34,803 bases of DNA from JANMAT01 sp031359995 (GTDB taxonomy: Bacteria; Actinomycetota; Acidimicrobiia; Acidimicrobiales; Ilumatobacteraceae): positions 1 through 34,803 of the forward strand of contig JANMAT010000026.1 of NCBI GenBank assembly GCA_031359995.1, written 5' to 3'. Below are positions 24,186 to 31,325 of the stretch, one piece after another. Position 1 is the stretch's first letter; every line of letters starts with the position of its first letter. A program made the position numbers and the translations under genes. The notes under the pieces are model-generated. The model was given only the letters and a program-made list of their open reading frames with translations. It searched no databases and was not told the origin of the DNA.

Positions 24186-25537
24186 GGGGTTTGGGCCTCT
24201 CCGCCACGCTCCTCGCGTTCTCGTCCATCGACGCCTGGATGGTGGCGGCCTTGGCCGTGCTCGTGATCCTCCTGGCGTTCCTGGCCCTGGCCGAGACCGG
24301 CATCGGCCGCATCAGCAAGGTGCGGGCCCAGACCATGTTCGACGGCACCGGTTCGAAGTCGGCCAAGGCCCTGCTCGGTCTGGTCAGCGCACCCGAGCAC
24401 TTCCTGAACCCGGTGTTGCTGGCGGTGAACATCGCCCAGGTCGGGCAGTCGTTCATCGCGTCGGCCCTGGCGCTGAGAGTTTTCGGCGCGTGGGGCGCGG
24501 TCATCGCCTTCGTGGTGAACGTCGGCGTGCTCTACGTGCTCACCGAAGCGCTGCCCAAGACGTGGGCGGTGCTGTCGCCCGACCGGGCCGCGCTGCTCAC
24601 CGCCCGACCGGTGGCCGCCCTCGTGGGGTTCACCCCACTGAGGGCCGTGTCGCGCGGGCTCATCGGGCTCACCAACGTGATCGTGCCGGGCAAGGGGCTG
24701 CGCAAGGGACCCTTCGTGTCCGAGCAGGAGCTGCTCGGCATCGTCGACGCCGCCGTCGAGGACGAGGTGATCGAGGACGAGGAGCGCGAGCTCATCGAGT
24801 CGATCATCACCTTCGGCGACACCGTGGCCCGCGAGGTCATGGTCCCCCGCCCCGACATGGTCACCGTGTCGACCTCGGGTTCGATCACCGATGCCCTCGA
24901 CGTGGCCATCGAGCACGGCTTCTCGCGGCTTCCGGTGGTGGGCGAGGGGATCGACGACGTGGTCGGCATCGCCTACACCAAGGACCTCATGGGGGCCGAG
25001 CGGTCGGGCCGCGGGACCGAACCGGTCACCAGCCAGTTGCGGCCGGCCACGTTCCTGCCCGAGACCAAGCCGCTGGCCCGCCTCATGCGCGAGATGCAGG
25101 CCCAGAAGTTCCACATGGCGATCCTGGTCGACGAGTACGGCGGCACCGCCGGCCTCGTCACGCTCGAGGACTGCCTGGAGGAGCTCGTGGGCGACATCGT
25201 CGACGAGTACGACCGGGAAGAGGACGACGTGGAGCACCTGCCCGACGGCGCGCTGCGCATCGACGGCGGCTTCGGCATCACCGAGCTGAACGAGCTGCTC
25301 GGCCTGGACGTGCCCGACGAGGACTGGGACACGGTGGGCGGGTTCGTGTTCGGCACGCTCGGACACATCCCCGAGGCAGGCGACGGCTTCGAGCACGGTG
25401 GGTACCGGTTCGTGGCCGACAAGTTGGAGGGTCGCCGCATCGCCTCGGTGCGCGTCGCCCCTCTCGATCCGTCGGCCACCGCCGACGCTGATGACCTGGC
25501 ACCCGGCGACCTCGCCGATGCCGATGGACGGAGCTGA
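24182..25537 (+). CDS. HlyC/CorC (CNNM-CBS) family membrane protein
   Basis: A 451-residue integral membrane protein. The N-terminal CNNM/DUF21 domain (about 15-175) has three or four membrane segments. A pair of CBS domains follows (about 215-340, beginning REVMVPRPDMVTV), and a C-terminal CorC/HlyC domain (about 365-435) contains DWDTVGGFVFG. Members are associated with magnesium or cobalt export. An open frame exists upstream, but the GTG at 24182, overlapping the ybeY stop and preceded by AGGAG, is where homology and the first hydrophobic helix begin. This order (ybeY, CorC-like, era) is standard in actinobacteria. The last 20 residues are acidic and Ala/Asp-rich. Confidence 0.92.
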   Translation: MRGLGLSATLLAFSSIDAWMVAALAVLVILLAFLALAETGIGRISKVRAQTMFDGTGSKSAKALLGLVSAPEHFLNPVLLAVNIAQVGQSFIASALALRVFGAWGAVIAFVVNVGVLYVLTEALPKTWAVLSPDRAALLTARPVAALVGFTPLRAVSRGLIGLTNVIVPGKGLRKGPFVSEQELLGIVDAAVEDEVIEDEERELIESIITFGDTVAREVMVPRPDMVTVSTSGSITDALDVAIEHGFSRLPVVGEGIDDVVGIAYTKDLMGAERSGRGTEPVTSQLRPATFLPETKPLARLMREMQAQKFHMAILVDEYGGTAGLVTLEDCLEELVGDIVDEYDREEDDVEHLPDGALRIDGGFGITELNELLGLDVPDEDWDTVGGFVFGTLGHIPEAGDGFEHGGYRFVADKLEGRRIASVRVAPLDPSATADADDLAPGDLADADGRS

Positions 25538-25538
25538 C

Positions 25539-26381
25539 ATGAAGTCCGGGTTCGTGGCCATCGTCGGCCGGCCCAACGCCGGCAAGTCGACGCTCGTGAA
25601 CGCCCTGTGCGGCGCCCACGTGTCGATCGTGTCCAACAAGCCCCAGACGACGCGCCACCAGGTGCGCGGCGTGCGCACGCGACCCGACTCGCAGGTGATC
25701 TTCGTGGACACCCCCGGGTTGCACAAGCCGGTCACCGCTCTCGGGGAGCGGTTGAACAGCACCGCCACCGAGGCGCTCGACGGGGTCGACGTGGTGTGGT
25801 TCGTGGTCGATGCCACCAAGCCGTTCGGCCGCGGCGACCAGTGGGTCGCCGACCGGCTGCCGCCCGGCGCCGTCGTGGTGGTCACCAAGACCGACCGCGC
25901 CGACCGGGCCCAGGTGTTCAAGCAGCTGCAGGCGGCCCAGGCCGCCGTGCCCGGCGCCGCGGCGTTCTTCCCGGTGTCGGGCAAGACCCACGAGGGCCTC
26001 GACGCGCTGCTCGACGACACCGTGGCCCGCTTCGAGGAGGGGCCGCTCTACTACCCCGAGGAGATGATCAGCGACCTCGACGAGGACCGGTTGATCGCCG
26101 AGCTCGTGCGCGAGCAGCTCTTGGCGCTCACCGATCAGGAGCTGCCGTACTCGATCGCCACGCGGGTCAGCGACCACACCGATCGCCGCATCACGTGCGA
26201 GATCGTGGTCGAGCGCGAGAGCCAGAAGGGCATGGTCATCGGCAAGGGCGGACTGCTGCTCAAGGAGGTCGGCATCGCCGTGCGCCGCCAGCTCCCCGAG
26301 GGGATCTTCCTCGAGCTGCGCGTGCGCGTCGATCCCAACTGGCAGCGCCGGCCCGACCGGGTCGAGCGCCTCGGCTACTGA
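25539..26381 (+). CDS. era: GTPase Era
   Basis: A 280-residue ribosome-assembly GTPase that binds the 3-prime end of 16S rRNA. G1 is GRPNAGKS (10-17), G3 is VDTPG followed by LHKP, and G4 is TKTD. The C-terminal KH domain carries the RNA-binding loop VIGKGG. The ATG at 25539 lies one base after the stop of the CorC-like gene, with GGAG eight bases upstream; the open frame upstream is inside that gene. The length is slightly below the usual 300 residues, due to a short tail. It is the last gene of the phoH operon, ahead of a 10-bp hairpin at 26401. Confidence 0.95.
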   Translation: MKSGFVAIVGRPNAGKSTLVNALCGAHVSIVSNKPQTTRHQVRGVRTRPDSQVIFVDTPGLHKPVTALGERLNSTATEALDGVDVVWFVVDATKPFGRGDQWVADRLPPGAVVVVTKTDRADRAQVFKQLQAAQAAVPGAAAFFPVSGKTHEGLDALLDDTVARFEEGPLYYPEEMISDLDEDRLIAELVREQLLALTDQELPYSIATRVSDHTDRRITCEIVVERESQKGMVIGKGGLLLKEVGIAVRRQLPEGIFLELRVRVDPNWQRRPDRVERLGY

Positions 26382-26400
26382 CGGACGAAACGAGCGCGGG

Positions 26401-26426
26401 ATGTCACCCGTTCACTCGGGTGACAT
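26401..26426 (+). terminator. Perfect 10-bp inverted repeat after era
   Basis: ATGTCACCCG and CGGGTGACAT are perfect inverted copies with a six-base loop (TTCACT). They start 19 bases after the era stop and end one base before the -10 element of the next gene. The hairpin could terminate the phoH-era transcript. Because it covers the -35 region of the lipoprotein promoter, it could equally be an operator. There is no U-tract. Confidence 0.55.
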
Positions 26427-26427
26427 C

Positions 26428-26433
26428 TAAGCT
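26428..26433 (+). promoter_or_regulatory. -10 element (TAAGCT) for the lipoprotein gene
   Basis: TAAGCT is followed by eight bases and the GTG at 26442, with no ribosome-binding sequence between, indicating a leaderless transcript. It abuts the inverted repeat at 26401-26426. Confidence 0.55.
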
Positions 26434-26441
26434 CATCTTCC

Positions 26442-28124
26442 GTGAGCGGGCGACGGGCGGTCGGTTTGGTGGTGGTCGTCGCGCTCGCGCTGGCCGCCTG
26501 CGGGCCGAGCGGCGGGGCCGACCCGACGGAGCCGAGCACCGCGGTCACCGCCGCCGCGGTCACCGCCGCGCCGGCGACCACGGAACCGGCGACCACGGAA
26601 CCGGCGACCACGGAACCGGCGACCACGGAACCGGCGACCACGGAACCGGCGACCACGGAACCGGCGACCACGACCACGCCCGCACCCACGACCACGCTGG
26701 CGCCCACCACCACCACGACCGTGCTTCCCAGCCGCCGGTCGGGGTGGATCGTCGGCGAGAACGCCCTGCCCGGCACCGACGCCTGGCGGATCACCGCCCG
26801 CGACCCGCTCGGTTGGATCGAGGGCTACGCCGCCGCCACCAGTGCCCACCCCGGTGACCAGCTTGCCCTGTACGTCGACACCGGGTCGCCCGCATACACG
26901 GTCGAGGCGTACCGGATGGGCTTCTACGGCGGCAAGCAGGGCCGCCTCGTCTGGACGTCCGAGGCTCAGACCGGGCGGCGCCAGCCGGCGCCCGATGTCG
27001 ACCCGGCCACCGGCCTGGCCGTCGCCCGCTGGACTCCCTCGCTGGCGGTCCCGATCGGGGCCGACTGGCCCCCGGGCGCCTACCTCCTCAAGCTCGTCTC
27101 CTCGGCCCGCGGGTCGAGCTACGTGCCGCTCACCGTCCGCGATGACGACGCCCACGCCGACCTGCTGGTCGTGAACGCGGTGACCACCTGGCAGTCCTAC
27201 AACCAGTGGGGCGCCTGCAGCTTGTACTCCTGCGGGGGCCTCACGTCGAGGAACCGGGGGGTCAAGGTCTCCTTCGACCGTCCCTACGCCCGCCAGTTCG
27301 GGGACGGATCCGCCGACTACCTCGACCACGAGCAACCCCTCATCGCCCTGGCCGAGGAGCTCGGCATCGACCTGGCCTTCGCCACCAGCATCGACCTCCA
27401 CGAGCACCCCGACCTGGCCACCCGCTACCGGGGCGTGCTGTCGCTCGGGCACGACGAGTACTACTCGACCCGCATGCGCCAGGCCCTGGTCGACGCCCGC
27501 GACAAGGGGGTGAACCTGGCCTTCTTCGGGGCCAACGCCGTCTACCGCCACATCCGGTTCGAGCCGGCCGCCGACGGCCGGGCCGACCGGGTGATGGTGA
27601 ACTACCGCACGGGCGACGACCCCATCGGCCGCAGCGACCAGAGCGAGATCACCGTCGAGTGGCGCATGCAGGGCAAGCCCGAGGCCCAGCTGGTGGGCAT
27701 CCAGTACCTGTGCGCCAACCTCCATGCCGACCTCGTCGTCAGCTCGGCCGCTCACTGGATCTGGGCCGGCGCCGGGGTGCGCGAGGGCCAGGCGCTGCGC
27801 GACCTGGTCGGCAACGAGGCCGACGGCCGGTTCCGGGCCTTCTCGCCCGGCAACCTCGACCTGCTGGCCCAGTCGCCGGTGGTGTGCGACCGGAAGACGA
27901 AGTCGATGGCCCACACCTCGTACTACTCGGCGTCGTCGGGGGCGGGCGTGTTCGCGTCCGGCACGATCTGGTGGGTCTGCGCCCTCGAGGCCCAGTTCTG
28001 CTCCCGCCCCGAGAACGTGGCTCCCGTGCGAGCGGCCACCGGCAACGTGTTGCGTGTCTTCGCCCAGGGTCCGGCGGGTACCACGCATCCGAGCGGCACC
28101 CGACCCGGTGCGCCTCCGGGTTGA
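26442..28124 (+). CDS. Secreted lipoprotein with N,N-dimethylformamidase beta-like domain
   Basis: A 560-residue exported protein. The signal peptide ends in the lipobox LAAC (C20 lipidated). Residues about 35-105 form a Thr/Pro-rich linker containing six and a part perfect PATTE repeats and then TTTT-rich stretches, probably a cell-wall spacer. The remainder resembles the C-terminal domain of the dimethylformamidase beta subunit: GYAAATSAHPGDQLALYVD, YRMGFYGG, NAVTTWQSYNQWG, LSLGHDEYYS, FFGANAVYRHIRFE. That enzyme uses iron held by Tyr and acidic residues; HDEYYS is a candidate site. Six Cys in the outer domain may form disulfides. Many actinobacterial homologues are uncharacterised, so amidase activity is not implied. 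The GTG start is directly behind a -10 element. Confidence 0.85.
   Translation: MSGRRAVGLVVVVALALAACGPSGGADPTEPSTAVTAAAVTAAPATTEPATTEPATTEPATTEPATTEPATTEPATTTTPAPTTTLAPTTTTTVLPSRRSGWIVGENALPGTDAWRITARDPLGWIEGYAAATSAHPGDQLALYVDTGSPAYTVEAYRMGFYGGKQGRLVWTSEAQTGRRQPAPDVDPATGLAVARWTPSLAVPIGADWPPGAYLLKLVSSARGSSYVPLTVRDDDAHADLLVVNAVTTWQSYNQWGACSLYSCGGLTSRNRGVKVSFDRPYARQFGDGSADYLDHEQPLIALAEELGIDLAFATSIDLHEHPDLATRYRGVLSLGHDEYYSTRMRQALVDARDKGVNLAFFGANAVYRHIRFEPAADGRADRVMVNYRTGDDPIGRSDQSEITVEWRMQGKPEAQLVGIQYLCANLHADLVVSSAAHWIWAGAGVREGQALRDLVGNEADGRFRAFSPGNLDLLAQSPVVCDRKTKSMAHTSYYSASSGAGVFASGTIWWVCALEAQFCSRPENVAPVRAATGNVLRVFAQGPAGTTHPSGTRPGAPPG
26571..26672 (+). repeat. 15-bp in-frame tandem repeat, 6.8 copies
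   Basis: The unit CCGGCGACCACGGAA occurs six times without any change from 26571 to 26660, followed by 12 more bases of the unit. Each copy encodes Pro-Ala-Thr-Thr-Glu in the lipoprotein linker. Perfect identity suggests recent expansion and likely length variation without frameshift. Confidence 0.95.
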
Positions 28125-28146
28125 CGGAACGTCAACGTGATGACGT
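28121..28146. promoter_or_regulatory. Nested inverted repeats of TGACG/CGTCA half-sites
   Basis: TTGACG and CGTCAA flank GAA (28121-28135, a perfect 15-base dyad over the lipoprotein stop), and ACGTCA and TGACGT flank six bases (28129-28146). A fourth CGTCA is at 28181-28185. The 143-base gap before the small STAS-like gene holds no other feature I can name. It may be a terminator, an operator or both. Confidence 0.35.
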
Positions 28147-28267
28147 GCCCACGAAGAGGGACCTTGGCCCCTTGCCACTGCGTCATGCGACTGACACACT
28201 GATCGCCCGAGGGCCCGCCGGGTCTTCGCGAACGAGAGCACGCCGCTCGAGGCCGGAGGGGGTCATC

Positions 28268-28507
28268 GTGTCGGACTTCGTGTTGGGCATCACGGGTGAT
28301 GGACATGCCATCAACCTGGAGCCACAAGGGACCATCGATCTCGAAGGGGCACGCGCCCTGCTCGACACGGTGGGCACCCTGCGCCACGAGCGGCATCCGC
28401 TCGTGGCCATCGACCTGGACGGGGTGACCGGGCTGACCCGCGAGGCCTGGCGGTTGCTGGCCTCCAGCGATCTGCCGGTGGAGGTGCTCGCCAGCGGCGG
28501 GGCTTGA
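28268..28507 (+). CDS. Small STAS-like protein (79 residues)
   Basis: A short protein that I cannot assign firmly. The GTG start has a strong GGAGGGGG ribosome site ending seven bases upstream. The pattern of a first strand, EPQGTIDLEGARALLDTVGTL, then HPLVAIDLDGVTGLTREAWRLLASS resembles the core of STAS domains (anti-sigma-factor antagonists), with LDGVTGL near the place of the regulatory Ser/Thr loop. A true STAS domain is about 100 residues, so this would be minimal. No anti-sigma or phosphatase gene is adjacent. It lies between the lipoprotein and the convergent GerMN lipoprotein gene. It could alternatively be an unrelated small alpha/beta protein. Confidence 0.6.
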   Translation: MSDFVLGITGDGHAINLEPQGTIDLEGARALLDTVGTLRHERHPLVAIDLDGVTGLTREAWRLLASSDLPVEVLASGGA

Positions 28508-28525
28508 GGCCGCGCCCGGCTGGGC

Positions 28526-29167
28526 TCACGGCGACAGCAGCACCCGGTAGTCGTCGGCGGACACCTCACCGTTGGTCACGCTCGTATCGCCGCGCCAGAT
28601 GTCGGCGTTCTGGCCCGCGTACAGGAACTGGACGCGTCCCACGCCGGGGCGGTTCGTGGCCGTCGTGACGATCTGCCCCAGGGCCAGCACCTGCTGGGCC
28701 GGTGTGAGGGCGAAGTAGTTGGCCCCCAGGGCCAGCTTCACCGTGCCGCTCACCACGCCGATGTAGCCGGCGAGCACGTCGGGTTGCACGAGCGTGGTGG
28801 CGCCGGGGATGCCGGTCGGCCCGCTGACGAGCTGGTCGAGCACGCGCTCGAGCCCGAGACGGGAGCCATCGGTGAGCGGCACCGAGCGCAGCTCGGACAC
28901 GATCCGGTCGCCCTGCACGAAGTAGAGGAGCACGAGCTCGGTCGGCACCGTGGTCGTGGTGACCGGCGCGACCGTGGTGGTGGTCGTCTCGACGGAGGTG
29001 GTCGTGGGCGGCAGCGTCGTGGTCGTCGAGGTGGCCTCGGCCAGCTTGAACGGCACGTCGGCGGGGGCGATCCCCCGAGCCTTGCCGTCACGCGTGACCC
29101 CGCAGGCCGAAACAGTGGCGGCCAGCGTGAGCACGAACGCCACGATGGGGGCGTGACGGCGGCTCAC
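28526..29167 (-). CDS. GerMN-domain lipoprotein, short LpqB-like
   Basis: A 213-residue lipoprotein. The signal peptide ends in VSAC (residues 19-22, C22 lipidated). A Thr-rich linker of about 35 residues follows, and the rest is a GerMN domain (LVLLYFVQGDRIVSELRSV, then LERVLDQLVSGPTG, then LALGANYFALTPAQQVLALGQIV). It starts with a GTG that overlaps the stop of the histidine kinase gene by four bases, the same coupling as mtrB-lpqB in other actinobacteria. LpqB proteins also have a long beta-propeller after GerMN, which is absent here. It probably tunes the kinase from the outer face of the membrane, by analogy. An open frame continues upstream inside the kinase gene but lacks a signal peptide. 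Confidence 0.85.
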   Translation of the reverse strand: MSRRHAPIVAFVLTLAATVSACGVTRDGKARGIAPADVPFKLAEATSTTTTLPPTTTSVETTTTTVAPVTTTTVPTELVLLYFVQGDRIVSELRSVPLTDGSRLGLERVLDQLVSGPTGIPGATTLVQPDVLAGYIGVVSGTVKLALGANYFALTPAQQVLALGQIVTTATNRPGVGRVQFLYAGQNADIWRGDTSVTNGEVSADDYRVLLSP

Positions 29168-30591
29168 GCGCGCAGCTCCACCACGAAGCGGGCGCCGCCG
29201 CCGGCGCGCTCCTCCACCCACACCCGACCGCCCTGGAGCCGGGTCTGCTCGGCCACCAGGGCCAGGCCCAGCCCGGTGCCCACCCGGTGGCGGGCCGAGC
29301 TGCCGCGGGCGAAGCGCTCGAAGATGCGACCCCGTTCGGCCGGCTCCACGCCGGGGCCGTTGTCCTCCACCGCCAGGTGCACGGTGCTGGCGTCCACGTG
29401 CTCGACGACCACCCGCACCGGACCGTTGCCGTGGTGCTGGGCGTTCAGCAGCAGGTTGGCCACCACGCGTTCGAGCCGGCGACGATCGGCGGTGACGGGG
29501 CGGTCGAACCAGCGGTGGTCGACCACCACGGGCAGGGCTTCGAACCCGTAGCGGGTCGCCACCTTGGAGATGAACGGGCCGAGCAGGAGCGGCTCGATGT
29601 GGACGTCGGCCCGGCCGGCGTCGAGCCGGGAGATCTCCAGCAGATCGAGCACCATCTGGTCGAACCGGCGCACCTGGTTGACGACCACGTCCAGGGCCTG
29701 GCGACTGCGGTCGGCCAGGTCGTCGCGGCCGCGGTCGAGCACCTCGATCGCTGCGGTGAGGGCGGTGATGGGGGACCGCAGCTCGTGGGAGACGTCGGAC
29801 GCGAACCGCGTCTCGCGCTCGATGCGGCTCTGGACGGCGTCGGCCATCTCGTTGAACGAACGGGTCAACCGGCCCAGGTCGGGGTCCTGCTCCAGCTCGA
29901 GGCGGGTGTCGAGACCGCCCGAGGCCAGCTCACCGGCGGCGACGGCCACGCGGCTGAGCGGGCGCAGGAGGCGTCGCGCCGCCCACCACCCCACGCCGGC
30001 GGCCGACAGCGCGGTGACGCTGGCGGCGATCACCAGCGAGGTGCCCACGATGCTGAGGGTGCGCTCCACCGAAGCCATGGAGGTGACGTCGAAGTACGCC
30101 ATCTCGCCCTCGGGCACGAAGATCCCCACCGCCAGGTAGGGCACGCCGTTGCGCTCGAACCGCTGTCGCCCGGCGCCACCGTTGGCCACCAGATCGCGCA
30201 GGGCCGGAGGGATGGCATCGGCGGCCGGCTCGTCGTCGACCAGCACCGCCGGGCTGGTGGGGGCGGGCTGGCCGCCCTGGTACCACTGGTCGTCCACGTG
30301 GAGCAGGGCGTACGAGTCGCGCTCGTTGCTGAGCTGGCCCAGCGGCTGCTCCTCGTTGAACGCGCCGGCGCGGCGCTCGTCGCGGATGCGGGCCAGGGTG
30401 ACGAAGGCCTGGGTGCGCGCCGACGAGTCCACCTGGCGCTGCAGGTAGTTGCGGGCCAGCGAGTACGTGAGCGCGGTGAGGCCGGCCGACACCGCGAGGG
30501 CGGCGACCGTGAAAGCGATGGTGACCCGGGTCGCCAGTCCGAGCGACGGTCGACGAAGGGGTCCGACGCGCACAGTTGTCCAGTGAACCAC
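29164..30591 (-). CDS. MtrB-like sensor histidine kinase
   Basis: A 475-residue membrane kinase. The first membrane helix is at about 20-47, an extracytoplasmic sensor domain of about 130 residues follows, and the second helix is at about 178-204. A HAMP domain (about 205-258) comes next, then the phospho-accepting H269 in FASDVSHELRSPITAL. The ATPase domain has the N-box NLLLNAQHHG, G1 DNGPGV, and G2 GTGLGLALV. It would phosphorylate the MtrA-like regulator encoded divergently 35 bases away. The GTG at 30591 is used; a second in-frame GTG at 30573 is possible, and neither has a clear ribosome site. The gene is coupled to the GerMN lipoprotein downstream. The MtrB label rests on domain order and partners. 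Confidence 0.92.
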   Translation of the reverse strand: MVHWTTVRVGPLRRPSLGLATRVTIAFTVAALAVSAGLTALTYSLARNYLQRQVDSSARTQAFVTLARIRDERRAGAFNEEQPLGQLSNERDSYALLHVDDQWYQGGQPAPTSPAVLVDDEPAADAIPPALRDLVANGGAGRQRFERNGVPYLAVGIFVPEGEMAYFDVTSMASVERTLSIVGTSLVIAASVTALSAAGVGWWAARRLLRPLSRVAVAAGELASGGLDTRLELEQDPDLGRLTRSFNEMADAVQSRIERETRFASDVSHELRSPITALTAAIEVLDRGRDDLADRSRQALDVVVNQVRRFDQMVLDLLEISRLDAGRADVHIEPLLLGPFISKVATRYGFEALPVVVDHRWFDRPVTADRRRLERVVANLLLNAQHHGNGPVRVVVEHVDASTVHLAVEDNGPGVEPAERGRIFERFARGSSARHRVGTGLGLALVAEQTRLQGGRVWVEERAGGGARFVVELRA

Positions 30592-30612
30592 GGCTGGCGG
30601 TCCCGCGTCTCC

Positions 30613-30618
30613 TATCCT
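30613..30618 (+). promoter_or_regulatory. -10 element (TATCCT) for the response regulator
   Basis: TATCCT lies eight bases before the GTG at 30627 in the 35-base gap shared with the divergent kinase. There is no room for a -35 box clear of the kinase start, so the -35 region must lie over the kinase start codon. Confidence 0.55.
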
Positions 30619-30626
30619 CGGGTCTG

Positions 30627-31307
30627 GTGCATCGGCTGCTGTTCATCGAAGACGACGATCAGATCCGTTTGGCGCTTCGGCTCGCCCTCGAAGACGAGGG
30701 CTACAGCGTGGCCGAGGCGGCCAACGGCAACGACGGCCTCACGTCGTTCGACCGCGACGAGCCCGATCTGGTGCTCGTCGATCTGCGCCTGCCCGACATC
30801 CAGGGCTTCGACGTGTGCCGGCAGATCCGGGCCCGCTCGATCGTGCCGATCATCATCGTGACCGCCCAGATCGACACCCACGACCTCGTGGCCGGGCTCG
30901 AGGCGGGTGCCGACGACTACGTGACCAAGCCCGTGGTGCCCAAGGAGCTGGCCGCCCGCATCCGGGCCCTGCTGCGCCGGGCCCACCTGCACGAGGTCAG
31001 CCCGCCCCGCCCGGCCACGTTCGGCGACCTCGAGCTGCGCCGCGAGCAGGGCGTGGTCCTGAAGCGGGGCAAGGCGCTCTCGCTCACCAAGACCGAGTTC
31101 CTGCTTCTGTGCGAGTTCGCCGACCACCCGGGCATGGTGCTGTCGCGCGACCAGCTCCTGGAGCGGGTCTGGGGTTACGACTACCTGGGCGACTCGCGCC
31201 TGGTCGACGCCCACATCCGCCGCCTGCGGGTGAAGGTCGAGGACCAGCCAGACGACCCGCGCTTCATCCTCACGGTGCGCGGCATCGGCTACAAGCTCCA
31301 GGTGTAG
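30627..31307 (+). CDS. OmpR-family response regulator, MtrA-like
   Basis: A 226-residue transcription factor. The receiver domain has the acidic pocket FIEDDD (6-11), the phospho-accepting D52 in LVLVDLRLPD, T79 and K101 in YVTKP. The winged-helix domain (about 128-226) includes LSLTKTEFLLL, RVWGYDYLGDSRLVDAHIRRLR and the final TVRGIGYKL, the MtrA/PhoP type. The frame is open upstream to 30576, but the GTG at 30627 matches the start of receiver domains and stands eight bases after a -10 element, so a leaderless mRNA is likely. It converges on the helicase gene with an 18-base gap. It is divergent from its probable kinase, whereas mtrA and mtrB are usually in one operon. Confidence 0.93.
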   Translation: MHRLLFIEDDDQIRLALRLALEDEGYSVAEAANGNDGLTSFDRDEPDLVLVDLRLPDIQGFDVCRQIRARSIVPIIIVTAQIDTHDLVAGLEAGADDYVTKPVVPKELAARIRALLRRAHLHEVSPPRPATFGDLELRREQGVVLKRGKALSLTKTEFLLLCEFADHPGMVLSRDQLLERVWGYDYLGDSRLVDAHIRRLRVKVEDQPDDPRFILTVRGIGYKLQV

Positions 31308-31325
31308 CGCCCCGGTCCCGCGCGC

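Noticed and set aside
26571..26672. CRISPR-like repeat array
   Set aside because: The repeats are contiguous 15-mers without spacers, in frame inside a gene.
26433..28241. Minus-strand 602-codon frame with a GRRFR repeat
   Set aside because: The repeat is the antisense reading of the PATTE linker repeat; no start signal or domain.
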